From positions 3,421,001 through 3,485,000 of the forward strand of contig JAWHQI010000165.1 of NCBI GenBank assembly GCA_033032865.1: a stretch of 64,000 nt of DNA, read 5' to 3'. The stretch's first letter is position 1, and each line of letters starts with the position of its first letter. The DNA is from Dactylorhiza incarnata (Eukaryota > Streptophyta > Magnoliopsida > Asparagales > Orchidaceae). The notes under the pieces are model-generated. The model was given only the letters and a program-made list of their open reading frames with translations. It made no database searches and had not been told where the DNA came from. Positions 1 through 9,564 of this stretch are shown here, one piece after another. The position numbers and the translations under genes are program-made.

Positions 1-1410
1 TTACATCGGGAAGATGTTTAGTGAAAAGATCAGCAAGTTGAGAGTCCGTGCCAATGAAACTTATTCTAACATTTTCCTTTTTAATGTGATCCCTTATGAA
101 ATGATGTCGTACATCTATATGTTTGGATATTGAATGGTGTACTGGATTATTTGTAAGATCAATGGCACTTTTGTTGTCACATTTTAATTCAATATGTTTT
201 AGATGAAAACCAAAGTCCTCTAGAGTTTGGCTCATCCATAGTGCTTGTGCACAACAACTTCCCAGTGCAATGTATTCGGCCTCCGTGGTGGAGAGTGCAA
301 CCGAATTTTGTTTCCTACTCGACCATGCAACTAATGAAGGTCCTAGAAAATGACAAGTACTGCTAGTGCTTTTTCTATCAAGTGAGCATCCGACGTAGTC
401 CGAATCGGAATAGCCCTGAAGTGTAAATGAATTATTGTGCGGGTACCATAATCCTAATCTAGTTGACCCAATTAGATATCTAAAAATACGTTTTACCGCT
501 TTTAAATGAGGAGTTCTAGGAGCAGAGAAACATTGCCTGATCCCATCTTTTCCACAAAATTCTCTCATCAGAAGAGATTCAAACTTAGTGCCACGATCAC
601 TTCTGATCAATGCAACTAGAGTAGAGTACTCAATCTTCATGGACCTGAGAAAGTCTGTCAGAACACTGAAGGTGTCAGACTTGTTCCTAAGAAAGAACAC
701 CCAATTGAATCTTGAGAAGTCATCTACAATAACTAGAGAGCAATGCTTCCCTCCTAGACTTTGTATTGCAGTGGGTCTAAAAAGATCCAAGCGCAGTAAG
801 TACAAAATCCTAGGTGAATCACTCTTGGGTAAAGATTTAAAACTACTTCTAGTCTGCTTACCTAATTGACAAGCCCTACAGAGTCCTTCCTTCTTGTAAG
901 AACCAGAAGGCAGTCCTCTAACAAGATTGTCCTTAGAAAGCTTAGATATAGTTCTAAGGTTAATATGCACTAGCCTTTTATGCCATAATTCATTTGTTTT
1001 ACTTGTAGAATTGAATAAGCAAATATCTGAGTTGGCAGAGTCAAAATTGACTAAATAAATATTTCTATGTCTAATACCAGATAATACATTTATGTTTTTA
1101 TTATTGGTAATAATACATAAGGAATGGTTAAAAGTTACCTGATAACCTTCATCACATAACTAGCTTATGCTGATGAGGTTGTGCTTCACACCCTTGACAT
1201 AAGCTACCTCTTTGAAGGTGACTGCTCCAACTTTGATCTTCCCATATCCTTTGGTTTGTCCACAGTTGAAGTCTCCAAAGATCACTTTTGGTCCAAGCTT
1301 TGCCTTGTAGTTGCTCAGGTTGGCCTTGTTTCCTGTCATGTGCTTTGAACATCCACTATCCAAATACCATTGATCATTTTTGCTTGGATAGCCTTGTACC
1401 TGCAAAACAA
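1..1410 (-). pseudogene. Element A pol: PR-IN fused in frame to RNase H (RT deleted)
   Basis: Minus strand. The protease shows WYLDSGCSKHMTG (about 1330-1370). It is followed by the GAG pre-integrase region (WHKRLVHIN, CRACQLGKQT) and the integrase core with LDLFRPT and RSDRGTKF. At about 520 the frame passes directly from integrase CFSAPRTP to RNase H HLKAVKRIFRYL, so the rest of integrase and the whole RT are absent, yet the reading frame is kept. RNase H continues with SDSDYVGC, STTEAEYIALGSC and KCDNKSAIDL to ADLFTKHLP at the window edge. One nonsense codon lies just after HNLISIS (near 1160; CAG to TAG). The frame starts after a TTTTGCAG stretch at about 1400. The product would be a polyprotein processed in the virus-like particle, but without RT it is non-functional. 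Confidence 0.85.
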
Positions 1411-1424
1411 AAAAAAGAAACTAG

Positions 1425-3472
1425 TTGTTCTTGACCCAGACTACCTTGGGTCCTTTTGTTTTTCCAAAAAATTCTAAAATGAAAGACATTTCAGGCTAAT
1501 CCTTATAACCTTGTGGATGATATCTCCTTGGAGGAATTATCCACTCAATGAAAGGATTCTTAGTATATGAAGAATAAGAATTTTTTAGATTTTCTGTATG
1601 TTTTCCGTTCGACGAACTAGGCTGAATTCGTCGATCGCCGTTCGACTAAGTGAAGTGCTTTCGTCGAGCGTCGTTCGAATAATAACTATACTGAATATCT
1701 GTCTTCAGAGTTTGTCGATCTCCGTTCGATGAAATGAACTACTTTTGTCGAGCTCCATTCGACGAATTCTGCTAAATTTCTGTATTCTTAACAGCCTTGC
1801 TTGAAAAACTTTCATCTATTTCTACAGCCTCTTTGCCCTTGGCAGAAATGAATTTTACTGGTGTAGAAAGTATGTTTTTCTTAATCATAGGTGGCTCACT
1901 TGATGATGCACCTAAGCCCAATTTGCCACTTAATCTGGAATTCACTGTGCTTGTGATGTCCATCAGTTTGATGCTTCTCCCATTTAGGGATTCTTCAAAT
2001 TTCATAGCTTCAGACAACTTGTTCTCAATGAGAACAATGTGTTCTCTGGAGGCAGCCAATTCTTTCTTAAGAATAGCATTTTCTTCACTGAGTTGATTCA
2101 TTTCGGCCAACTTATTTCTGAGAGAGATTATTTCCTTCTCAGATTTGATTAAGTCTAAGCAAAGAACTTTGAATTTATCTTTGCATTCAATTGAATTAAA
2201 ATCAAAATTAGATATTACCTGATCACTGTCAGCTTCTGATTCTGATTCTTCTGAATTACTTCCTGAGGCATTGATAGCCATCATGCAGAAGTTCCTTTCT
2301 TCTTCATCATCCTCATCATCACTAGAGCTGGATAAAGATGCATTTTTTGACTCACTGCTTGAGTCATAGACAGCCATCAAGCATTGGTCATTCTCATTTG
2401 ATTTTTCTTCATCTTCAGAAGAGCTGGATGAAGACTCTGATTCTGTTTTGCTCCATGTTTCAGCTACAAATCATCTTCTTTTATGCTTGTGTTTGTGGTG
2501 GTATGGCTTGCTGGATTGCCTCTTTTCTTCTTTGTCTTTTCTCTTTTCCTTCTTCTGATTCTTTGGACACTCAGGCAGAATGTGTCCAGGTTTCCTGCAG
2601 CCAAAACAATAATTTCTTTAGAACTTGATTTGTCATACCTTGGCTTTTCTCTGGATCTTGAATCCTTCTTTCTGAAATCTTTTCTAGCCATCTTATAGAA
2701 TATCTTGGTTAGTAAGCTCATGACCTCCATATCTCCTGGAGCTTTTTCTTCTTATTCAGTTGCTTGGAAAGCAATGCTCTTTTCTTTCTTGGATGCTGGT
2801 GAGGAAGATTGTTCATCTTCTCTGGATTTGATAAGCTGCTCATAAGATTTAAGTTTTCCTAACAAGCTCTCAGTGGAGATCTCATTACGGCTTCTGGATT
2901 CCTTGATTGGCCAGATCCTAGAGTCCCATGTGCTGGGGAAGAACATAAGGATCTTATCATTGACCTCAGTGATGGAGATCACTTTGTCCAAGGTCTTCAG
3001 CTCATTGATTATGAGGCTGAGCCTGCTGTACATATCAGCCACTGTCTCAGATTCTCCTTTCTTGAAATTTTCATACTGGGAGATTAGGTAAGATCTTCTA
3101 TCTTTTCTTTCATCTGTTGATCCTTCAACCATATTGTTGAGTGACTTCCAGATTTCCCTTGCTGAAGTGCATTCCACAACTTTTTGAAAAATGTCATCAG
3201 ACATTGTCTATGCCAATATGTTCATAGCTTTGGCATCAACACTTCTCTGCTTCTTCTGTGCATCTGTCCACTCAGGAGGTGGAACAACATTATTTGTTGT
3301 TGTGGTTTCAGCACTTGTTGTTGCTGTTGGTGTAGGAGGTCCTATTAAATAACATTAAAAATATCCTCATCAATAGAATTCATGTACAATCTGATCCTTG
3401 CCTTCCATAGTGCAAACTTATTTAGATTGCACAAGGAGGTCTTGTGCTTGAATATTCTTTGTTTTGTGCCAT
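1425..3472 (-). pseudogene. Element A gag, broken by stops and frameshifts
   Basis: Minus strand. The likely ATG is at 3470-3472, about 90 nt after the PBS. After a 1-nt frameshift comes the N-terminal copia Gag segment (LNKFALWKARIRLYMNSI) and a stop near 3340. The UBN2-type Gag core follows at 3204-2752 (MSDDIFQKV, YENFKKGESETV, ISTESLLGKLKSYE). A CCHC zinc knuckle, CFGCRKPGHILPEC, sits near 2570-2610 but is thrown out of frame by a 1-nt change. Next is an acidic Ser/Glu/Asp-rich stretch and a coiled coil (2380-1772). The C-terminal spacer ends in KGPKVVWVKNN followed by TAG, just before protease. Gag normally forms the particle and binds genomic RNA. This copy carries at least two frameshifts and several stops. 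Confidence 0.8.
1606..1768 (-). repeat. TCGA-palindrome cluster inside the element A gag-PR spacer
   Basis: About eight degenerate copies of TTCGACGAA / TTCGTCGA / TCGAGC occur in 165 bp. They resemble the cluster in this element's LTR (4695-5115). The position is unusual, because in the other elements the internal cluster lies between pol and ORF3. Stops in this stretch suggest it is an insertion or rearrangement rather than original gag coding sequence. Confidence 0.7.
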
Positions 3473-3562
3473 GAGTTTTTAAGCAAAAGAAAACTCCAAA
3501 ATAAAATTAAGATCTAATTGATCTTTTTGATTCAGGTGTTAGCCTGTAAAGAATCAATAGCC

Positions 3563-3573
3563 CTCTGATACCA
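3563..3573 (-). promoter_or_regulatory. Element A primer binding site
   Basis: The plus strand reads CTCTGATACCA, which is TGGTATCAGAG on the minus strand. This is complementary to the 3' end of initiator tRNA-Met, two bases inside the LTR end (...CTCTCA). Confidence 0.9.
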
Positions 3574-3575
3574 AT

Positions 3576-5240
3576 TGAGAGTGAGGTTAAATCTTAAAGT
3601 CACTATAGAGGGGGGGGGGGGGGGGTGAATAGAGTATTAAAAAGTTTTTCACTTATTTTTATAGCGGAATTAAAATAGTGATACTTATATGTGTATTGAG
3701 TGAGTTATAAAAACAAACACAAAGAGAGTGCACAGCACAATACAGAAAATCACACAAACACAGGGGACACAAGGATTTTATAGTAGTTCCCCATTAAACC
3801 TAGGTACGTCTACTCTTCTACCACCCTTGGTAGGATTCCACTAGGTTTTTGATCAGGTGCCCTATCACCAATGGATTTTTGATCAGGTGTCCAAACACCA
3901 AGGAGCTTTTGATCAGGTGCTCCAACCAAACTATAGGTTTTTGTTCAGGTGCCCTGCCACCAAGGGGTTAACTTTTGAAGGGAGTTATAACCCTGTACAA
4001 GAGGGGATAAAGAGGGTTTAGATGTTCTTCTCTGTCAATAATCTGAGAGAAGACTCTAGTGGAATGTGTTGATGTTGTAAAGCTCCCCCTGTCTGATTGA
4101 AATTTGTTGACAGTTGAGGATGAAGCTTTCTCTTGAAAGTGATATCTACCTGTATCTTCCTGATAGCTGATGAATCTGAGAGACAGATGTTTTCTCAGAT
4201 TGTTTATTGCTCTTTTGAAGATCTGAACTTGCAACTGAGAGATGATTTGTATTGTTGTTCTCAGAGAATAATATGGTGCTGCTTGACGAAGATGAAGATG
4301 ATGTGTTAGCTTTTTTTTCTTTCTGTATTTCTCTCGACAGCTTTTTTTCTTCCTTTTTCCTGTCTTACAATTCTATAATAATCTTGTAATACTGTATATC
4401 TTCTTCCTTTTCTATTTCTTTTGAAATCTCTGACAGATTTGAAATTCAAATCCCTTGATTTAAGGAATAAAATATTCAGAAGAGATATATCTGGGAACTG
4501 TAAATCTGATACGCTTTATCTTTTTCCTTTTCCATGAACATGTTCTTTTCAGCTAAATGTCAACGGCTATATTCTCGAAATAATAAAAGGAAAGATATAA
4601 TCCTTACTTATCTGATATAATAGTCATTGCTGAAAGATCTGAGTTCAGAGAATAGAATAAAATAATCTGTCTGAAATACTGAACTGAAATAACAAATTTC
4701 GTCGATCTCAAGCTGGAGGTCATCGAACTAAAAGATAATATTTTATAAGCTAGTTGGAATATTGATTTGTTGAGATGAGAAGAACTTTCGTCGATCTGAA
4801 CATCTGATACTTATTGTTCAAACGCAGAGATGAGTTCATCGAACGTTGAGACTGGGAGGTTCGTCGAACACTGAGACTTGGTCAACTGCTGAGACTGAAG
4901 TTCATCAGCCGCTGAGATGAGCTTTCGTCGACCGCTGAGAGCAATTCGTCGAAGGCAGAGAGGACTTCGTCGAACGCATACTAGATTTCATCGAACGCAG
5001 AATGAGTTCATCGAACGCAGAACCTTGGCAAGTTCGTCGAACGCAGGAGCATGTCGTTCGTCGAACGCATGATGGAGTTCGTTGAATGCAGTATGGAGTT
5101 CATCGAATGCAGAAATTGATTCTTTTCCTTAGTTCTAACAGCCTAAAACCTTGACCCTTAAGACTATACATTGGGGTCAACTTAGTCCTAATAAACAAAT
5201 AGTGATCCTAGATCTAATTAGTAATAGGGTTGTTCCAACA
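3576..5240 (-). repeat. Element A 5' LTR (1665 bp)
   Basis: On the minus strand it begins TGTTGGAAC at 5240 and ends CACTCTCA at 3576, directly before the PBS. It contains a homopolymer G run (3610-3625 on plus) in the common Sirevirus U5 context TAGAGG(n)TGAATAG. Near 3830-3960 there are repeated ATCAGGTGCC blocks, and in the U3 half a cluster of TCGTCGAACGCAG motifs. The same architecture is present in both LTRs of J. The partner LTR of A lies outside the window. Confidence 0.85.
4695..5115 (-). repeat. TCGTCGAACGCAG motif cluster in U3 of LTR A
   Basis: Roughly 15 degenerate copies of T(T/C)(G/A)TCGA(A/C)CGCAGA or GACCGCTGAGA recur with a spacing of 18-30 bp. Each holds a TCGA core and several CpGs. 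The cluster lies at the U3 end of the LTR, where promoter or enhancer elements are expected. Confidence 0.8.
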
Positions 5241-6684
5241 CACGACCTTCACCGAAGGATGACAAACTAGGCAAATCTCTCACAAGGCCTCTCCCTTCCA
5301 TAGCTTTCAACTTGTCCATTCCAATATGTCCGAGTCTTTCATGTCAGATAGCAGAGCGGTCATTAGTCCTCATCTTATCAACATAGGAACTTATAGACAA
5401 CACAAACAAGTCCTTCACCCTTATGCCGACATGAGTGACTTCAGCCTCCACTGCTGACACGTTTCTAAGAAACTTCACTTCTGTTGGACCAAACAGAACG
5501 TGATAGCCATCATCCACAACATTGGTCACCGAGAAGAGGTTTTTCTTCATCCCCAGAACATGACAGAAACTCTTCAGCATAAGAGTACCTCTATCATCGT
5601 TCAAAGAAACTACACCCTCCTTCTCTACTGCATGTATAGTATCATCAACCGTAATGATAGCATCATTACATGTATATGCCTGCAAAGAAGAGAACTTCGA
5701 CTCATCTCCGGTTAAGTGATGACCACAACCCGAGTCCACTATCCAATCATCCTGATAGTTGATGGAAGCCATAGCCCGAACACACGTGCCCATCATGAAA
5801 GCTCCATCACCCCATCTATCATCTGCTTTGGAACCAGCCTCCTCCTTTCCTGCAGCATGCCCCAGCTGAAGAATGACCTTGCAGTCTCTTTTGAAGTGAC
5901 CAAGCTTGTTGCACCTGAAACATCTCAGTCCTTCCTTCTTCTTCCCTTCAGACTTAGGAGCATAACTCCTCTCTTGCAGATATGAAGTAGATGGACCATC
6001 GTTACCAGATGACTTCTTCTTCTTGTCCCAACGCTTCTTCTTTCCAGAGAATAGAACCTCATCTTCTCCCCCAGAGACAGACATCCCCGCCATTTGCTTA
6101 ACCAAACTCTCTAGCGACATACGTAAGTTCTCCAGCTCCAACAATGATGGTTTATTGGCCCAACCTTGCACAGAAGTAACAAAGGCCACATACTCCCTCT
6201 GCAAGCTGCGGATTATGTGTCTCTTCAGCTTCTCTTCTGAGATAAGCTCATCTGGGTCCAATGCCAATATCTCTGCGCATAGGTTATTCATTTTCAAGAA
6301 GAATGTTAAAATGGGCAAGTATTCCTGAGTTGCTTTCGCCAACTCATTTTCCAAGGACTGTAGCCGAGCTACATTCTTTTTATTGAACAAGCCATGCAGA
6401 GCTGTCGAAATTTTAGCAGCTGAGCTACATCCAGTGATGTGGTCAAACAACTCTGGAATGATAGCTCGCTTGACAGTGAACTCGGCTTTCGCATTTGTTC
6501 TCTTTCAAGCCTTCACGAACTCAGCATTCCCCTCAGCAGGAACAACAACTTGTCTTGCTTCTCCTCCAACTACCTCCTATAAGTCCTCGCCAAGTAGATA
6601 GCACTCCATGCATGACTTCCAATTTTTAAGGTTAGTCTGCGTAAGTAGCTCAATACCAAGACCTCTACCATAACCTCCTTCCAT
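5241..6684 (-). pseudogene. Element B gag-protease-pre-integrase
   Basis: Minus strand, probable ATG at 6682-6684 (MEGGYGRGLGIELL). The first 80 codons hold two nonsense codons. A frame of 368 codons (6450-5344) is then open. It has a UBN2-type Gag core (LQSLENELAKATQ, ELISEEKLKRHIIRSL), a lysine-rich segment and a zinc knuckle CFRCNKLGHFKRDC. The aspartic protease motif WIVDSGCGHHLTGD follows, and then the start of the pre-integrase region. A TGG-to-TGA stop at 5344 interrupts ..HERLGHIGMDKL, which continues to 5241 where element A is inserted. The fusion of Gag and protease in a single frame is normal for most plant copia elements. Confidence 0.85.
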
Positions 6685-6760
6685 TGCTATCCCACTGATT
6701 GACAACCAACTTGCAGAAATCCAAGCAGAAGACAACGCTGATTACTTCTCAGGAACCTAG

Positions 6761-6771
6761 CTCTGATACCA
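6761..6771 (-). promoter_or_regulatory. Element B primer binding site
   Basis: CTCTGATACCA on plus is TGGTATCAGAG on minus, directly next to the LTR end (..TTTTAACA). Confidence 0.9.
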
Positions 6772-7508
6772 TGTTAAAATTTTAGAGGCCCGAAGTGAAG
6801 TACAAAATGCGGAAGACTTCAACACAATCCACAAGCGTGACAATCAATGACAATCGGAAGACAGAATAGTGCTCTTGTTATTTACTATCTCTTTACAGCT
6901 CGAGGCATACATGGCGAGACATAATTCATAAGAATCACAGAGGAGAGAGCACAAGACACAAAACAAGCCGCCAGTGAACTGCCAAGGCAGAGACTGCCAG
7001 ACCGCTAAAACACGCAAGCCGCACGACTATCCCAGAGACCGCGCGAACAGAGCACAAGCCGCTGATGTCAAACTGCAACCACAAGCCATACAACTCACTG
7101 CTTTATTCAACTGCTGAAAATAACTGTCCGCACTTCTTGATCGCCCAGATCGCACAGTCTCAAGATCACAGAAGAACCCACGATCACTTGACAAAGAACT
7201 ACTTCATGCTGCAAGACCGCAACTCAAGACCGCCCGACCACACATGAGCATCTGACCGACAAGGAGTAGACCGCCAGTACAAGCTCATGCATCCCATAGT
7301 ACGAGACCGCCCGGTTTAAGCCAGAACTTGGGAAAAATAAGCAGGCCAAATACAGGTCTCCAACACCAGAGACATGCGACCACACCAGCCAGGTCGCCAC
7401 ACAGAGCTCGCAGATTCCATAGGTAATTCGCAACACAGGTTGTGCAGTCTCTGCGGTCTTCAAAAATAGACAGCCCGGGCAGACCACTTCCACTTCAAAA
7501 ATTTAACA
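6772..7508 (-). repeat. Element B 5' LTR (737 bp)
   Basis: It is bounded by short inverted ends: plus strand TGTTAAAATTTT at 6772 and AAAATTTAACA at 7508. It is rich in GACCGC/GCGGTC words (for example GAGACTGCCAGACCGC, AAGACCGCCCGACC) scattered through the middle. The right flank (CATCT) is element C sequence. The matching TSD would be left of the window. Confidence 0.85.
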
Positions 7509-7593
7509 CATCTTGGTTATGTATGATGGACTGTTGATTGTCTCTTAGGGTAGACAACCTATCAAGCGCAATGTTCAGTTGATGTCCAATGAG

Positions 7594-9001
7594 TTAAGTA
7601 TCTTGATTGATGTTGGCAATTTCAGTCCCTGTATTGGCCACAGCATTGGCAACAATCTGATACACATTTGTGTTTTGATGATTTAGATGATGAATGTCTT
7701 CTTTCAATACATCTATTATGGCAGACAGTTCATTTCTACAACTTATAACATCCTGATTGACATATTCTTCAAATTGTTCTCTTTGTCTATTTAATAGACC
7801 TTTCATTTGGGGCGTAAATTTAGTTGGGAGGACTGTGGGAACTATGCTGGTTAGAGGATGGTGCTCATCTTCTATTCTTTGAGGCGAGGGCAACATTGTG
7901 AATTGACCAGTATGCTCCCCCTCCATTGGTGCAGGGATTTCAGAGGGGTGCTCATATTCTTCTTCTTTTGAATTTATATGCATTTCATCATTAATAAATT
8001 CATTCAAGGATCTGTTAGACTCATCTTGTTCTTCAACAACATCATGACCACTGCTTGGTTCTTTCTCAGATTCTTCTAATTCCATATGCAAAACAGCTTC
8101 TGGATCAGGTAGCTGCTCATGTTCTAGATTCACCTCCTCTTGAGGTGCTGGAGCACTATCCATCATATAGTGTTTCTTCTCTCAGAGGCTCCCCCTCAAT
8201 AGTTGTCAGGGGTTCCAGAGCAACTATAGGAACTAGGGCAGGGGATTTTGAACCTTGAGCACCTTGAATTGAAGATTCACCTGCTTCCTTCATGGTGAAC
8301 TTCTTCTCCCACCTACTCACTGTCTTTACATCTATCTTTTTGAGATAGTGGAGAGGGTTAGATTCTGAAACATTGAGATGATGTGGGATGCAATTCTGGA
8401 GATACAAGGATAAGATTCTGCCAAAGTTTGGAGATCTTATGTGTTCTGTAATCTTTTCAAACACAAGCTTTCCCCAGTCAGTCCTCTTGTTCAGGATTAC
8501 TCTGACCATTACTTCAAACATCCCTTTAGATACTCTATCAAGTGAACCTGTTTTACACAGCAACACTTTCCCAATTATATCTGTAAGTAATTTACCTTGC
8601 CTGTTCATGTGCATTCTATGTAAGCTTCCATAAGGTTTGGTTTCAAAACCACACCATTTCAACCCTTCATTGATTTCTTCCTCTGTGACTTCTTCTTCTT
8701 TCTCATCCTTTTTGACGTCAGTGAGTTGTTGGACTTTGGATAAACTTACTTTAGTCACTTTAATTTGCTTTCCAGCCACAACGGTGTGAATTGCCGTGTC
8801 AGATTTATAGAAGTCGGTGTTTTCATAAAATGTCGAGACGACAGAGTTGTAAAGATGGGTTGGCTCAGTTAGGATGTACTCTAACTCAGACGTGTACAAT
8901 AGGGTTATAACCATATCCAGATCCGCTTTAGACATCTCAAAACTACCCTTCAAAAGTTCTCCACCAGAGGGGATTTTCTCTTCATTCTTTTTTGGCGCCA
9001 T
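7594..9001 (-). pseudogene. Element C ORF3 (extra 3' gene of unknown function)
   Basis: Minus strand. I chose the ATG at 8999-9001 (MAPKKNEEKIPSGGELL) because it matches the start context of the H and E copies and follows a TATA box and a pyrimidine-rich leader. Residues about 1-270 form a globular domain shared with H and E (LLTDIIGKVLLCKTGS, NKRTDWGKLVFEKI, GRILSLYLQN, YLKKIDVKTVSRWEKKF). An acidic Pro/Glu-rich linker with EGEP/EGEH repeats follows, and then a C-terminal coiled-coil-like segment. A 1-nt frameshift at about 8160 (ATGATGGATAG) splits the frame. The domain resembles sequences annotated in plants as 'putative plant transposon protein'; this is from memory and unverified. It occupies the env-like position of SIRE1, but I see no signal peptide or membrane helix. 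Confidence 0.75.
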
Positions 9002-9090
9002 TGCTTTAGCAGAGAGTCGTCGGAAGGAAGAAGATGAAAGAGGGATTCTAGGGTTTTGTGTGTGCGTGATTTCTATGCTTACACAATGTC

Positions 9091-9104
9091 TAATATATAT
9101 AATA
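9091..9104 (-). promoter_or_regulatory. TATA box upstream of element C ORF3
   Basis: The minus strand reads ATTATTATATATATTA about 95 nt before the ORF3 ATG. It is followed by a leader with ACACACAAAACCCTAG and CTCTTTCATCTTCTTCC, typical of plant 5' UTRs. The TCGA cluster lies a further 120-280 bp upstream. Confidence 0.6.
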
Positions 9105-9224
9105 ATGCAGTGGGAAGATAAAGAGGCGTGTACATATTCAAATCTTCCCATATCGTTTTGAGAATCCCGGAATTGCAGTGGAATAATGACGGTGTCCTGC
9201 CTTTGATGTCATTTTGTCAGTCTG

Positions 9225-9375
9225 ATTGAGTTTTGTCATCGAGAGTGTCGTCAAGATTTCTTTATTCTTGTCGTCGAAATTGCTTCAGTTTTGTCATTGC
9301 GACGCCAATAATTTTGTCGAGACTTAGATTTTGTCGTCGAGATTTCATCAATGTCGTCGTTACCAATCAAGACAA
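9225..9375 (-). repeat. TCGTCGAGA cluster between pol and ORF3 of element C
   Basis: About seven copies of GTC(G/A)TCGA(G/A)A and related words occur, spaced about 20 bp apart in a T-rich background. The LTR of the same element has ATCGTCGAGA(T/C) repeats (15545-15985), so the two clusters share the core TCGTCGAGA. Confidence 0.7.
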
Positions 9376-9564
9376 TATTCTTTGTGTAGTCTATTTTCCT
9401 TTAGACGACTTTAAGTTATGCATTAGTTAAGCTTTCATGTTTTCCTATCTTCAAAAACTAAAGTTGTCAGATCACTTTAGGGTGGACCTTGTGTGAGATC
9501 CAGTCCATTATCAAACAATTTCACATCGACTAATAGAAGATACAATGAATTCAACATGCCCAAC

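Larger units (their letters stand above)
1..5240 (-). mobile_element. Element A: Sirevirus-type Ty1/copia retrotransposon, 3' end outside window
   Basis: Read on the minus strand the order is 5' LTR (3576-5240), PBS, gag, PR, integrase and RNase H, running off the left edge of the window. The 3' LTR, and any ORF3, are therefore not visible. The right LTR end (minus-strand TGTTGG) abuts sequence that belongs to element B, so A is inserted in B's pre-integrase region. The gag begins with a typical Sirevirus-like region, and the RNase H segment has the KHIDVRHHFIRDHI type of ending seen in SIRE-like copia. The pol has lost its reverse transcriptase, so this copy cannot be autonomous. J (56782-60958) is a related element. 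Confidence 0.85.
5241..7508 (-). mobile_element. Element B: Ty1/copia element (non-Sirevirus), 5' part
   Basis: On the minus strand: LTR (7508-6772), PBS, and a gag-PR reading region that stops at the insertion point of element A at 5241. The rest of pol and the 3' LTR must lie beyond A, left of the window. B itself is inserted downstream of the ORF3 of element C. The LTR is only 737 bp and the Gag has one knuckle directly followed by the protease, unlike the Sireviruses around it. Confidence 0.85.

Noticed and set aside
588..869. Plus-strand open frame of 93 codons
   Set aside because: Antisense to the integrase of element A; no independent coding signal.
4695..5115. Regularly spaced repeats resembling a CRISPR array
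   Set aside because: Units are degenerate, spacing is irregular, and they lie in the U3 of a plant LTR; the same holds for 34060-35270.
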